Under the pieces are notes generated by a model, which saw only the letters and a list, made by a program, of their open reading frames with translations, searched no databases and was not told the DNA's origin. Made by a program: the position numbers and the translations under genes. A DNA stretch of 64,000 bases from Hepsetus odoe (lineage: Eukaryota > Chordata > Actinopteri > Characiformes > Hepsetidae): the NCBI GenBank assembly GCA_017165825.1, contig CM029372.1, positions 28,927,687 through 28,991,686 of the forward strand, given 5' to 3'. Each line of letters opens with the position of its first letter. The stretch's first letter is position 1. This document shows, piece after piece, positions 21,080-32,226 of this stretch.

Positions 21080-21950
21080 ATTAGAATGGTTGAGTCATTC
21101 TCTGACCAAATATATCAGACCCAGGAATATCATCTGGGCAGTGCTCCTACCAGTCAACTGATATCTTCAGAGGGATATTCAATATCTCATTTTGTGCACA
21201 TTGCTGACCCAATGGAGCTTTAGAGCTTTGACCCCTTAAATCTATAACCATCATCCCAGTACCATCGGTCACTTGCCTTAATATCTATGTACCATTTGTA
21301 CCATTGTACCAATGTACTATTTTTAAAAATAAACACCTACTTTCTTAAATATTGACTTTTGACTTACAATATGAAACTTTAGCCTGTGTACACAGAGTTG
21401 AAAATTCAACCAACGTCTCTCCGTTCCCTCTGTTCTCTCTGTAAATCTGCGCTCCTTCAGCTTTATATGTAAGGATTATCAAATAGTCCTTTTCTTTTAG
21501 TTTAGTTATCTTTCTGCATGTATTTGTTTTCATTACATACGCCACAATACTTAAACAAAGTTGTGATGAAACTACATTTCACATTACACATGTTGAGTTT
21601 GGCCTAAGGGTGATCACATTAAGCGCAACTGCTAAGAATTCCATTGTAAAAGACAATAAAGTAGTCCTTCACCAATCATTGGTTATGTTATGGCTGATAA
21701 AATTATGTAGTGTTTATAAAGTCTATAGTTTAAATTATAAGAAGTTATGAATTATCATCACAGTTATTAATGTTGTGGAGTGGCAGAGTGGATTTTTATG
21801 TCCCTAACTCATTGCACACTATTTAATCTACTGTGATGGGCACATTTAAGTACAGTTTGTAGTGTATCTTCTGCCTATTGTTTTTTTGCACTGCAGTCCA
21901 TAATCTTAAACAGGTTGGATGTGGAACCTCAGGTCTCTACAGAGATGATA
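21080..21950. other. Intronic, no feature seen
   Basis: A/T-rich sequence; no repeat or exon recognised. Confidence 0.35.
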
Positions 21951-21954
21951 TATC

Positions 21955-22520
21955 GTGCTATATACTGTCACACTCCAGGACTTTCAGAATTTTCCCCAAA
22001 AGGTACCAATGTGTTTTCTTGGTGATGTGATTCCAGTTGGTGTCTTGTTGAAGTGTAAACCCTTGAGACACAGAGCTCTTTGGAAAATGTTTTCACTCAG
22101 GACTGCCCTGTATTTTTATGAATCTATCTTTCCCTGTATTCTGACTAGTTTCCCAGCCTCTGTCACAGAGTCATCCATACAGCATGATGCTGCCACCACT
22201 AGGTTTTACTTTAGGGATGGTAATGCACCTTGACTCCTCCAAACATGCTGTTGGGAAGAGATTTTGTTTCTTATGATCTGAGATTTCGTTTGGCAAACTC
22301 TGGGGAGTATGCAATGTGCCTTTTAATTAGTAAAGTGCTCCATCTGCCCACATTTCCACACTGGCCTTACTGGTAGAGTGCTGCAATGAAGCTTGTCCTA
22401 CTCTAAGGCTCTCCTATATCCACAAAGGAACTCATTCATAGGGACTAGTGCATACATAGGGATCATTCATAGGGACCGTGGCGTTCTTGGTTTTGTGCCC
22501 TGACCAATATTATTTCCTTT
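21955..22520 (-). mobile_element. Degenerate Tc1-like transposon relic
   Basis: Phrases such as cagcatgatgctgccaccac and ctccatctgcccacatttcc parallel the reverse strand of fish Tc1 transposase genes, but no frame survives. The terminal repeats were not found. It is an old relic. Confidence 0.5.
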
Positions 22521-22849
22521 TGAGAATGGTCTTTTGGCACTTTCAATGCTTTGTCATTGTGGATTATTGTGTTTACATTGATAACAAATTGTACTTTTTA
22601 TTGTTCCCCAACATGAAAATAATCTGCCTATCATATCTTGATAGTCTTATCTATCATATCTTCACCAAGTGTCATATCTGGGGGGAAAAAAAGAAAAATC
22701 TGGATTTCAGCCTTACTTTTACTGCCTCTGAAAAAAGATTTTGTATGTTTGGTGATTTAAATTTACTTAAGTGTGGGATTTTACACCAAAGGTTGAACTT
22801 TTATATTGGATTGACCAGAAAACCTGGTGAGAGGAAAGGCTAACTTTAT

Positions 22850-23595
22850 TTATTTATTTTATTATTATTATTTTTTTATCATACAATAAGCCCCTCAGTT
22901 AAACAGATGAATAGTAAATTATATACATTCAGGCTGGTTGGAAGAGTATTAGTCCCAAGATGGTCAAAGTTTTTACGTTGTTACTATTGTGGTATATACC
23001 TGGACTCAAACAGAACAATCTCTGCACACAGTTTATTTATTTTCTGGAAAGGATGTCTCCCCATTCAGCTTGATCAAGATTTTTGTGCACTCGTTAGTAT
23101 ATAGATCATCACTGGGGCTTTCTGTACTCCAGATCAGACAGAGCATTCTCAAAGTTTCCTTTACTGTAAATCAGAATGACCAACATAGGAATCCACTTCT
23201 CATATATAGTTCTAAGGCTCCAAATCAATTATGCTATCTCTTGCATGTGATGTCAAATCTCTAAACAAAATCTATTTTGACTCCAACAGAAACTCAAATG
23301 AAAGTTGGTGCTTTAATAAAAAACTCTGATTATACTACAGACTACACTGATTTAGTCATTAAATATGTTTTCTCGGCTTCTTAAAAGACAGTAATATTCT
23401 GTTCCTATTTGGAGAATTGTCTCCTTTCAAGGTGTCCTCCTCTAATCAGAGAATTTCCTTGCCTCTTGCCTTTGGCTTACTCACTTGGGGTTTAGACCTG
23501 TATTTTGTAAAGCTGCTTTGCTACAACAATGCTGGAAAAAAAAATTAAACATTAACTTGACCTAAACTTTAACAGATCATGGAAACAACAAGATT
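22850..23595. other. Intronic, no feature seen
   Basis: A/T-rich sequence, including a short (ATT)n-like run near 22860; nothing else recognised. Confidence 0.35.
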
Positions 23596-24182
23596 TGTCA
23601 AATGCACTGGCCAGTACACCAAGCAAGTTGTATTCTTACCTGAAATACCATGAGGACACCTCCTGTGTAGTGAGTGCCTCTCCTTTTAGCTGGAGGTGTA
23701 GTTTGCATGCTGCCTCCCATTCTTCCTTTTTCTCTACCTCCACACTGTTGGCCTGCATACGTTTTGTAAAGGACATGACTGGAGGGATGGAGGGGGCAAC
23801 TGCAAGTAACCCAGACATATTTTTTTGCTTTTACAAAATTATATTGCAAGAAAATAATACAAATACAAACATATAATTATGTAAAATATTATGAAAAACA
23901 AATGTAACTGTGACTGTTTTTCAATATTTTATAGCCTGAATAAAAACATTAATGCAAAAGGCTCAATTATTGGTTTTAAAGAAGACAGGTCTGTCTTTAG
24001 TGCATTGGCATTCACTTTATGTTGCCATCTTAATTACTAATAGTTGCTGCCAGAAAACCTTTACTTCTTGGTGTTAATTGTATAAAACACTATGGGCCAA
24101 ATGATACTAATAGTCATCCAGAAGTAACAGAAGGGTTTAAACTGAGAAAGAAGCTTGCACAGAGAAGTTTTGATCCTAAAGA

Positions 24183-24390
24183 GTGAAAGACCATTCTGGT
24201 CATTGTGAGTACACGACACAACACACAGTGAACCACAGCGATGCATTTTATCCATACACACCGTGCAGCAGGCGGCAGCTATTGAAATCACCCTGGAGCA
24301 GTGGTGGGGCGGTACCTTGCTCAAAGGTACCTCAGGGCAACCTACTGGTCTGGGATTCGAATCCACGATCTTCTGATCCTGGTTTATATT
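24183..24390 (-). mobile_element. SINE family A, diverged
   Basis: The reverse copy has the body cctgaggtacctttgagcaa and a tail resembling type ii (tgtgttgtgtcgtgtactca-like). The tRNA-like head is incomplete at 24385. Confidence 0.75.
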
Positions 24391-25374
24391 ACTACTTCAA
24401 ACCAAGTCAGTTACATAAATGTAAAATCACACACACACACACAAATATATATATATATCCCCCCAAGGCCTGGCCCAAACTTCACCCATGTAGTGTATAA
24501 AAGAATACTCTACTCTATATAAACAAATAACCTGTAACACACAAACACACAAATACCCAAACACTAAAATGATTATGGTCATTTTTACAGAGAGAATGGT
24601 GCTTAATGTGTGTGCACATGGCTGACCATGGTCACTATAGCGACGTTGTTTCTGTGTGGCCGATATAGTGCGTTGTACTCTGGAGTGAGCTGGGGACTGT
24701 GAAGAACTATTGTTTATGTCACTGCTGGGTTGTGGCCTCTGACACAGGTTTATATTGGACAGCGGCTCAGCCCCTTCATACTGTCATGAAGAGGCAATGA
24801 CATATAGCCTCTCATTGATACAATAAATTATATTTTTTCAAAAATGTGTAAGTTACTGAAAGAACTGCCTGAGTACTTACCTCAAATTTTCTGCCCAGTA
24901 ACAAGTAAGTAATATGACCTCATCATACTTGCAGTACCAAAGCTCCAGTGATCTCATCTTTAGGAAACCCATTGCTTGATCATCAAGTCTGAGAAAAGCA
25001 GAAAAGTTCTATAGTTTTAAATGAATTCAGCTTTGACTAGAGCTTTAATTTGAAACTAATTAGTGAAAGAGCATCCGCTTTTATCAAAACAAAAAGAATG
25101 ATAAGATTAACAGACTGAAGATAGACCAGGAGAAAGACTCAAAAAGGTTACCAAATTGAATGATGGAATAAAATACATCTGTGTACAGGCATATTGTGTA
25201 AACAGAGTATGTACAGTACTGTGCAAGTTTTAGGCAGGTGTGGGAAAAAAGGCTGTAAACAAAGAATGCTTTCAGAAATATATGTGATTGTTTATTTTCA
25301 TCAATTTACAAAATGCAAAGTGAGTGAACAAAAGAAAAATCGAAATCAAATCAATATTTGGTGCTACTACCTTT

Positions 25375-26880
25375 TAGAGTAATCTTTTATTATCCCACGA
25401 ATGGGAAATTTGGGTGTTACGGGGCTCTTATGAAAGTGAGAGATGTACAGAAAAGGAATAGGAAAAAAAAAGATATATTAAAAAAATAGAGACATAAGGA
25501 AAGAGGAAAGAGGAACAAATGGAAAAGTACAGGAGCTATAAAAAATAAATAAATAATCTATCTATATAAATATATATACATATACATATCTACACGATAA
25601 TAAATACGTTTTAAATAAGTTATAAATATATATAGATAAATAAAGAAGATATGTGTAATAATAATAATAATAATAATATACAATACAATAATAATATACA
25701 TTGATATACATTAATATAATAATAATATGTAATATAATATATAATAATTTATAATAATAAAACAAGCAATGTAATGAAATGTAATGTTATGATATGTTGA
25801 GTTGTAGGTCTTGTGCAGCAGGTAGGAATGACCTGCTGATGAATTCTTTCTTACACTGCGGGTGCCAGCAACAGTCTGCTGCTGAGCAGGCTGCAATTGC
25901 TGTACCGGTTCGATGTAGGGAGTGGGAGATGTTGTCCATGATGGATGTTAGTTTGGACAACATCCTCTCCTCCCCTACTGCTCGATGGACTTGAGCAGGC
26001 AGTCAGGACAGAGCACAGCCCTCTTGACCAGTTTGTTTAGTTTTCCCTCTGTCCCTGCATGACTCTTCCGCACCAGCAGACCACAGCATAAAACACGGCT
26101 TGGCAGCTACCACAGAGTCATAAAAAATGTCCTCATGAAATGTTTGTTTACTACAAAGGACCTCAACCCTTTAGCAGTGTGTGACGACTCAGGCCCCTTT
26201 TGTAGAGCAGTAGTGTTTGTGGACCAGTCAGTTTTAATGTTGATGTGGACACCCAGGTATTTGTACTCCTCCACGTTTCAATGCACAAACCCTGGATGTC
26301 ACGGTGTATAATGGGGGGTGACTTCCTGCGAAGTCAATCACCAGCTCCTTCGTCTTGCTGGCATTGATACACAGATGATTTTGTTCGCACCATCGACAAA
26401 GTCACTGATGACCCTGTATTCCTGCTCGTTTCCCTCCGACCGCGACCAACTTAATGGCGGTGTCGTCCGACTTCTGCAGGTGACGGGTGTCCGTGTTAAA
26501 GTCCGCTGTGTACAATGTGAAGAGGAAGGGGGCGAGGACAGTTCCTTGTGGGGCTCCAGTGCTGCAGACCACCACCTCAGACACACAGTCCTGGAGTCTC
26601 ACATACTGGGGCCTATTGGTGAGGTAGTCAATAATCCTCGAACGATCCCGCCATGTGATGGTCCACACCCTCCCTCCAACTTCCCCTCAGAACTGAAGGC
26701 TGGATTGTGTTGAAAGCACTAGAAGTCCAAAGGCTGCAGCTCTCACAGTGCTCTTGGCACTCTCCAGGTGGTGAGAGCCCGATGCAGCAGGTAGATGACA
26801 GCGTCATCCACCCCAATGTGCGGCTGGTAAGCAAACTGCAGCGGGTCTAGGTCCCTCCTAACCAGTGGGCGAAGGTGATG
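25375..26880 (-). mobile_element. Rex/CR1-like LINE, 3' half, degenerate
   Basis: The minus strand encodes SSAFNTIQPSVLRG, IIDYLTNRPQYVRLQDC, STGAPQGTVLAPFLFTLYTAD and a broken SDDTAI active site, with several frameshifts and stops. It continues through the thumb (about 25800-26300) and a 3' UTR ending at 25375 with aatgggaaatttgggtgtta read on the plus strand. It is the same family as 26999-28950. Confidence 0.8.
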
Positions 26881-26936
26881 GAGGATGATCCTCCATAACC
26901 TTCATCAGGTTAGAGGTGAAGGCAACAGGTCCAAAG

Positions 26937-26998
26937 GGTGGTGGTGGTCTAGTGGTAGGGTACTTGCCTATGGACCCCTGGATCAAGAGGTCCCAGAA
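26937..26998 (+). mobile_element. SINE family B head fragment
   Basis: ggtggtggtctagtggtagg through aagaggtcccag only. It lies exactly at the junction between two LINE pieces, so the junction is a rearrangement involving a SINE. Confidence 0.75.
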
Positions 26999-28950
26999 GT
27001 CAATCACCAGCTCCTTCGTCTTGCTGGCATTGATGCGCAGATGGTTTTGATCGCACCATCTGACGAAGTCACTGATGACCCCCCTGTATTCCTGCTCGTT
27101 CCCCTCCGACACACGACCAACAATAGCAGTGTCGTCGGAGAACTTCTGCAGGTGGCAGGTGTCCGTGTTGTGTTTGAAGTCTGCCGTGTACAGGGTGAAG
27201 AGGAAGGGGGCGAGGACTGTTCCTTGTGGGGCTCCAGTGCTGCAGACCACCACCTCAGACACACAGTCCTGGAGTCTCACATACTGGGGTCTATTGGTGA
27301 GGTAGTCAATAATCCACTCAGACATGTGATGGTCCACACCCAATCCCTCCAGCTTCCCCCTCAGAACTGAAGGCCGGATCGTGTTGAAAGCACTGGAAAA
27401 GTCTACTGGGTAGAGAAGGAGAAGATAAAGATAAAAGGGGATACGTAGCTGATATCCCTGGTGGGGGTTGCAGAGAGGTGTGAAGGGGAGGTGCCGTTGG
27501 AGTTTGCAGGGAGGTGTGAAGGGGGGCACTGGCATGTGATGAGCTTTGATGGTTGGTTGAGGGGCAGATTCCTGAGTCAAACCTGTTGAAGAACAGATTT
27601 AGACTATTAGCCCAGTCCTGATCTCCAGACTCTGGGCCTCCCCTACTCACTGTGCTCCTACCAGTAATGGTGTTCAGTCCTCTCCACACACCTCTGATGT
27701 TGTTTAGTTTGAGCTGCTCCTCCAGCCTCTCTCTGTATCTGTCCTTCCCCCTCCTTATTTCTCTTTTCAGCTCCTTCTGAGCTGTTCTCATTGCCTCCTT
27801 ATCTCCTGATCTGAAGGCTCTTGACTTCTGCTTCAGCAGAGCTCTCAGATCAGGGGTCAGCCATGGTTTATTATTGGAGTAACACCGTACTCTCCTGGTC
27901 GGTACAGTGTTCTCCACACAGAAGGTGATGTAGTCAGTTATGCAGACTGTTAAGCTGTCGATGTCCTCTCCATGTGGGCTGCAGAGCGCCTCCCAGTCTG
28001 TGGTTTCGAAGCAGTCCCTGAGTGCCATGCTAGACTCATCAGACCATCCTCTCACATACCTCGTAGTGGGGGGTTGATTGCATACTAGAGGTATGTAAGA
28101 GGGAACCAGATGGACCAGGTTATGGTCTGAGTGTCCCAGTGGAGGGAGGGGTGATGCTCTGTATGCATCCTTAGCGTTTGCATACAGTAAGTCTAGTGTT
28201 CTGTTGTCCCAGGTGCAGCAGTTCACATACTGGGTGAGAGTAGGCAGAGTGGAGGACAAGGAGACATGATTAAAATCACCAGAAATCAGGAGGAAGGCTT
28301 GGGGATGTGCTTTCTGCAATTGAGACACAACTGTGTGTATGATTTCACAAACTGCTGCTGCGTCTGCCGTCGGCGGGATGTGAACAGTTATCGCGATGAC
28401 TTGCGAGAACTCGCGCGGCAGATAGTCCGGTCGGATGCTGACCGCTAGCAGCTCCACGTCCCGTGTGCAGCACTGCTCCTTAACGGAGATGTGCCCCTGG
28501 TTACACCATCTCTCGTTCACATACATCACGATTCCCCCGCCTTTCCTCTTACCGGTCTCCTTCGCGCTCCAGTCCGCTCTCACCAGGTGAATCCCGGTAC
28601 AGCAGCGAGAGAGTCTGGAGTGAGGTGTGTCAGCCAGGACTCCGTGAAGCACATCATGCTGACCTCCCTGTACTCTCTCTGCAGCCTGGTGAGCGCCGTT
28701 AGCTCATCGATCTTGTTAGGGAGAGATCTGACATACCCCATGATGACCGAGGGCACCGATGGCTTGTACCGTCTCTTCCTCTCCCAGTGTTTCACCCCAG
28801 CTCTGCAGCCCCGTCTCCTCCGCTGTAGTTCCCTGGGGATCTCCGCTCTCTCGCTGGGCTGTATCGGCTGGTTGCTAAGCGCTAGCAGCTGGTCCCGGGT
28901 GTAAACAATGAACCCATTGCCTGGTGTCTCACCGCGTGCAGGGTAAAACA
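26999..28950 (-). mobile_element. Rex/CR1-like LINE with endonuclease and partial reverse transcriptase
   Basis: On the minus strand an N-terminal segment with FTESWL lies near 28590-28990. An open frame from 28652 carries the endonuclease (ISGDFNHVSL, LGHSDHNLV) and linker. It runs out at about 27318 in a proline/serine-rich stretch. The polymerase palm resumes in another frame (27412-27000: SSAFNTIRPSVLRG, STGAPQGTVLAPF, FSDDTAIVG). The fingers of the polymerase are deleted at the joint and the thumb is absent, so the copy is dead. Confidence 0.85.
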
Positions 28951-28954
28951 GTCC

Positions 28955-29078
28955 AGATGAAAGTGAAAGTGAAGTGAAAGTGACAACCCTTGTCATTGCG
29001 AGGTCACGGCACAGCACACATGAACCACAACGAAATTGGACCTCTGCATTTAACCCATGCACACTCAACCCTTTGGTT
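28955..29078 (-). mobile_element. SINE family A, tail type ii fragment
   Basis: gaaagtgacaacccttgtca ... aaattggacctctgcattta matches the 3' tail of the SINE at 39558. The head is missing. Confidence 0.8.
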
Positions 29079-29089
29079 CACTGCACTTC

Positions 29090-29295
29090 CTGGTTCACTC
29101 TCCTCACATCATCCAGTCTTCTCTCTCTCTCATTTTCTTCATCCATCAGCCCCTCAAAGTTCTCCTTCCATCTGCTCAACATGCTCTGTTCACCTGTGAG
29201 TACGTTTCTTTCTGACAGACCAGCATCCTGTGCTGTTTAGTTTCACTCTCCCCCGTCACTACTTTACATCTCCAATCTCCTTCAGACTGACCCTC
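29090..29295 (-). mobile_element. RTE-type LINE fragment
   Basis: The reverse strand resembles the fish RTE reverse transcriptase region (cagatggaaggagaactttg, gatgaagaaaatgagagaga). Short and frameless. Confidence 0.55.
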
Positions 29296-29544
29296 CTGCA
29301 AAGAATATAATCAACCTGTGAGCAGGTTAAAATATTCACAATTAAAAAATGTAAATTAAAAAAGAGAATGATTCAACAAAAAACATCAGGTTTTACACAA
29401 TCATCCAAAACACTAGAGCGTATTAAAGACAAAACCTTAAAAAGACAAAACTGCTGTTGCAAGTGACTTCCTGTTTAGAAGAGTGAACTTATTTATCTGT
29501 ACTAAGGAGGGGGTAACCAGGGTTGGCCAACACGCCTTTTCTGA

Positions 29545-29556
29545 GAAACTGAAACT
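29545..29556 (+). promoter_or_regulatory. Interferon-stimulated response element (ISRE)
   Basis: GAAACTGAAACT is a perfect match to the ISRE/IRF consensus GAAANNGAAACT. It lies 73 bases before a consensus 5' splice site (gtaagt at 29630) that ends a probable non-coding first exon of the SAM-Ubl-vWA-UBC gene. A cttcctgt ETS-type motif occurs about 80 bases further upstream. This is the classic position of the element in interferon-stimulated genes such as Mx and ISG15. Function is inferred from sequence and position. Confidence 0.75.
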
Positions 29557-29569
29557 GCTGCATGTATGT

Positions 29570-29629
29570 CATTAAATCTGAAGTTGATCAGTGCAGCTGA
29601 GGCTGATACATCAAGTCTTCTGGACTAAA
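29570..29629 (+). other. Probable non-coding exon 1 of the SAM-Ubl-vWA-UBC gene
   Basis: Sequence between the ISRE and a strong 5' splice site (aaa|gtaagt at 29629/29630). The start point is estimated, not seen. A likely acceptor for the next exon is the ttttag at 30427, 28 bases before the ATG. Confidence 0.45.
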
Positions 29630-30455
29630 GTAAGTTCTTATAAACTAATATTAATTTCATCTGAATTACATCATGAGATCATGACCGTGTTTTTATCTTT
29701 AAAAATAATTATATATATATTGAATTGTTAAATATTTAAAGCATAATAGTAAAAATAATAATGAAAAAGAAGAAATGTGTTTAAAGAGTGTAGATTTGAG
29801 TGTAATATCAGTGTCGGTTTTAAGCTGTGGATCAAGAGTGAAAGTGAAAGTAAGCTTTATAAAAACTTTTGAAAGTGCAACACAAAAATACTATAAAAAT
29901 ATCTACAGTGACTCAATAAAAATAAATATAAGTTCTAAAACTAATAGTGTTTTTAATTTTATTAATACATCATGAGATCAGGTCAGTGTTTTAACATTTA
30001 AATAACAATATACACTGAATTTTTAAACATTTCAATAACAGATAATTTATTTCTAAAATCTAAAGTTGAAGAATCAGGATCTGAATTTGACATTAAAACA
30101 TGAAATAAAAATAAAACTCAGACAAAAAAACAAGCTTCATCAATACGTGATTTTGTCACAACCGTGAACACTTAGATTAGAGCTGGCCAGTTTATAAACA
30201 CTGTGAGATGAAGGCAGGCATCCAGTTTTGGCAGAACTTTAAAATGAAAACTAAAAATCTTAATTTGTCCTTAACATTTGTCTCCGCGTCTAGAGTCCCC
30301 AATCACGGCTATATCAACAAGCTTCAGAAATAAAATAGACTTTGCACGTTGTGAAATCGCAGCTGAAAAGATTCGCTCACCCTGAAGTGGAATCGAAACT
30401 GAAAGCTTGTGCTGTGTTTGGTTTTAGAAGAAGCGGTTTCTTGGTGAGATCAGCA

Positions 30456-31308
30456 ATGGAGAAGCAGAAAATATTCAACCTGTTGAAAAAACACAGACTG
30501 GACAAGTACTACAACAAATTCCTTTCTCTGGGAGTTGAAAGTGAGGAGGACTTCTTGGACAGCATCACAGAGCAACATCTGGAAGATATGGGTACGTTAA
30601 GATTTCAGAGATGAAGACTTTATTCGTACCTGGTTGGAGATTAGTGCTGGGTAAGACTCAAGAGGAATAAAATGTCCAAAAGTAAAGGGGGTCACAAGAG
30701 TGATGTGTTATGCAGATTAGGCCTGGGCCACTTGTGTGGGTATTTCTGAGTTTTCCAGGAATGTTTTGGTGGTTTCATGTAGACAAATATTTGATTGTTT
30801 TAAAGAACAAATCAGGAAAATGTCTCAAAAACATGTGGACAAGGCCTTTGATAGATCCCGGGCACCAGTCACACCAGCCATGAACAAGTATGATGTGTTG
30901 TTGAACTGGTTCTGGATTGACATTACATAGTTTTAGGGCTTGTGTGAAATAATGTGGGATAATATTTTAGGTCAAATTTATGCAGAAAAATGAATTTATA
31001 AAGGGTTCATAAACTTTCAAGCGCTGCAGTGTAAATATTGTGCAGTTTTCCAGTTGATTCCAGCACCATTTAAAAGGATCAACAAACTCCAAACGTGAAA
31101 TTACCTGGATTTTGCTTCTCCTTGGCCTGCAATTCTGTGTTTACCTTTTTGAAAGGTTTCAGTCAGCTTGAGAAAGGACGGTTTGGGAACCTGAAAGTCT
31201 TCATTAGAAAACTTGGCATGGCGTCAACGTGTGCAGTGAAGAAAACACTCGACGTGTACCGGCTATATTACACTTTCCCAGAATTCAGAGAGAGCAAGGA
31301 AATCACAG
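30456..31308 (+). CDS. SAM-domain exons of the multidomain gene
   Basis: Two exons encode a five-helix sterile alpha motif: MEKQKIFNLLKKHRLDKYYN, then FLSLGVESEEDFLDSI, HLEDMG, and after the intron GRFGNLKVFIRKLG. The hydrophobic pattern and the L-E-D-M-G ... G-x-L...I-R-K-L spacing fit SAM domains, which commonly oligomerise. The ATG at 30456 is chosen because it begins the domain exactly; the frame upstream has only a TTG. Confidence 0.82.
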
Positions 31309-32194
31309 GTAAAATCAGTGTAATTATACACCCCACTGCAAACATGTTTAACAACTATGACCCTCAGTGGAATCTGTTCTAGATATCTCTGTGTGTTCTC
31401 ATAAACAGGAATGGACCCTCACCAGAACACCGTGGAGGAGCTAATCCTGAGGATCTGCTTTAGGGAGAACCTCGGTGCTGAAATGTCCTTGTGTTTGTTC
31501 ACAAAGGAAGGAATTCCTCTGACGGATGATCCTTTTTTCAACACGTGTGAGTCATTTTTTGCTTTCTAGAAGAAAACTGTTGTTGAAGTGAAAGTGACTA
31601 TTCTTGTCATTGTGAGAACACGCAGCACAGCACACAGTGAACCACGATGACATTGGTCTTCTGCATTTAACCCATGCACACAAACACACACTGTGCAGCA
31701 GGGGGCATGAAAGCGCCCAGGGAGCAGTGATGGGTACGGTACCTTGCTCAAGGGTACACCAGGGCAACCTACTGGTAAGCGATTTGAACCCAAAATCTTC
31801 TGATCCTGTGGCCAAACTCCCTAAACACTAGACCACTGCTGCCCAAACACAAACGCTCATATCGGACAGATGAAGCTGTGACACCAGAATCCTCTTAAAC
31901 ACTGTCGAACAATTCGGCTGTCTAGCTTTTACAGTGGAGGAAAGAAAGAACGAAACAATTCTAAAGCTCATCCTCATTGGGCAGCGGTGGCCTAGTGGTT
32001 CGGGCGTCAGCAACATGATCGGAGGATCGGGGGTTCGAACCCCTTCCCAATAGGTTGCCCTGAGGTACCCTTGAGCAAGGTGCCGTCCCCATCACTGCTC
32101 CCCGGGCGCTTTCAATAGCAGCCCACTGCTGCACATGTGTGTATGGGTGAAATGCAGAGAGCGAATTTCCCATTCGTGGGATTATAAATAAAGG

Positions 32195-32226
<32 letters not shown>

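Larger units (their letters stand above)
17384..24988 (-). pseudogene. mark1: MARK1-like kinase gene, decayed C-terminal half
   Basis: Minus-strand exons in order: UBA at 24988-24881 (MGF and KYDEV kept, rest very diverged); spacer at 23799-23640 (PSIPPVMSFTKRMQANSVE, EEW); spacer at about 20848-20699 (PRHVKSMSTSGHP); 20519-20268 (PAASPSAHS, RSTFHGAQLRDRR, GTSTGIISKITSKFVRR); a 12-bp microexon 18612-18601; 18213-18169; and the last exon from 17699 (DSKPRSLRFTWSMKTTSSM, MREIRKVLDANNCDYEQRE). These follow the order of vertebrate MARK1 after its kinase domain, and the last four junctions share phase 2. The KA1 domain is destroyed: LVQWEM, LPRLSLNGV, ISGTSIAFK and NIASK lie in successive frames separated by single-base deletions, with a further four-residue loss. 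No kinase exon is found. MARKs phosphorylate microtubule-associated proteins. Functional loss is inferred from the frameshifts; an assembly artefact is less likely because neighbouring genes are intact. Confidence 0.82.

Noticed and set aside
31979..32060. tRNA gene-like sequence (A-box and B-box)
   Set aside because: It is the head of a SINE repeated many times in the window and does not fold into a clean cloverleaf by eye.
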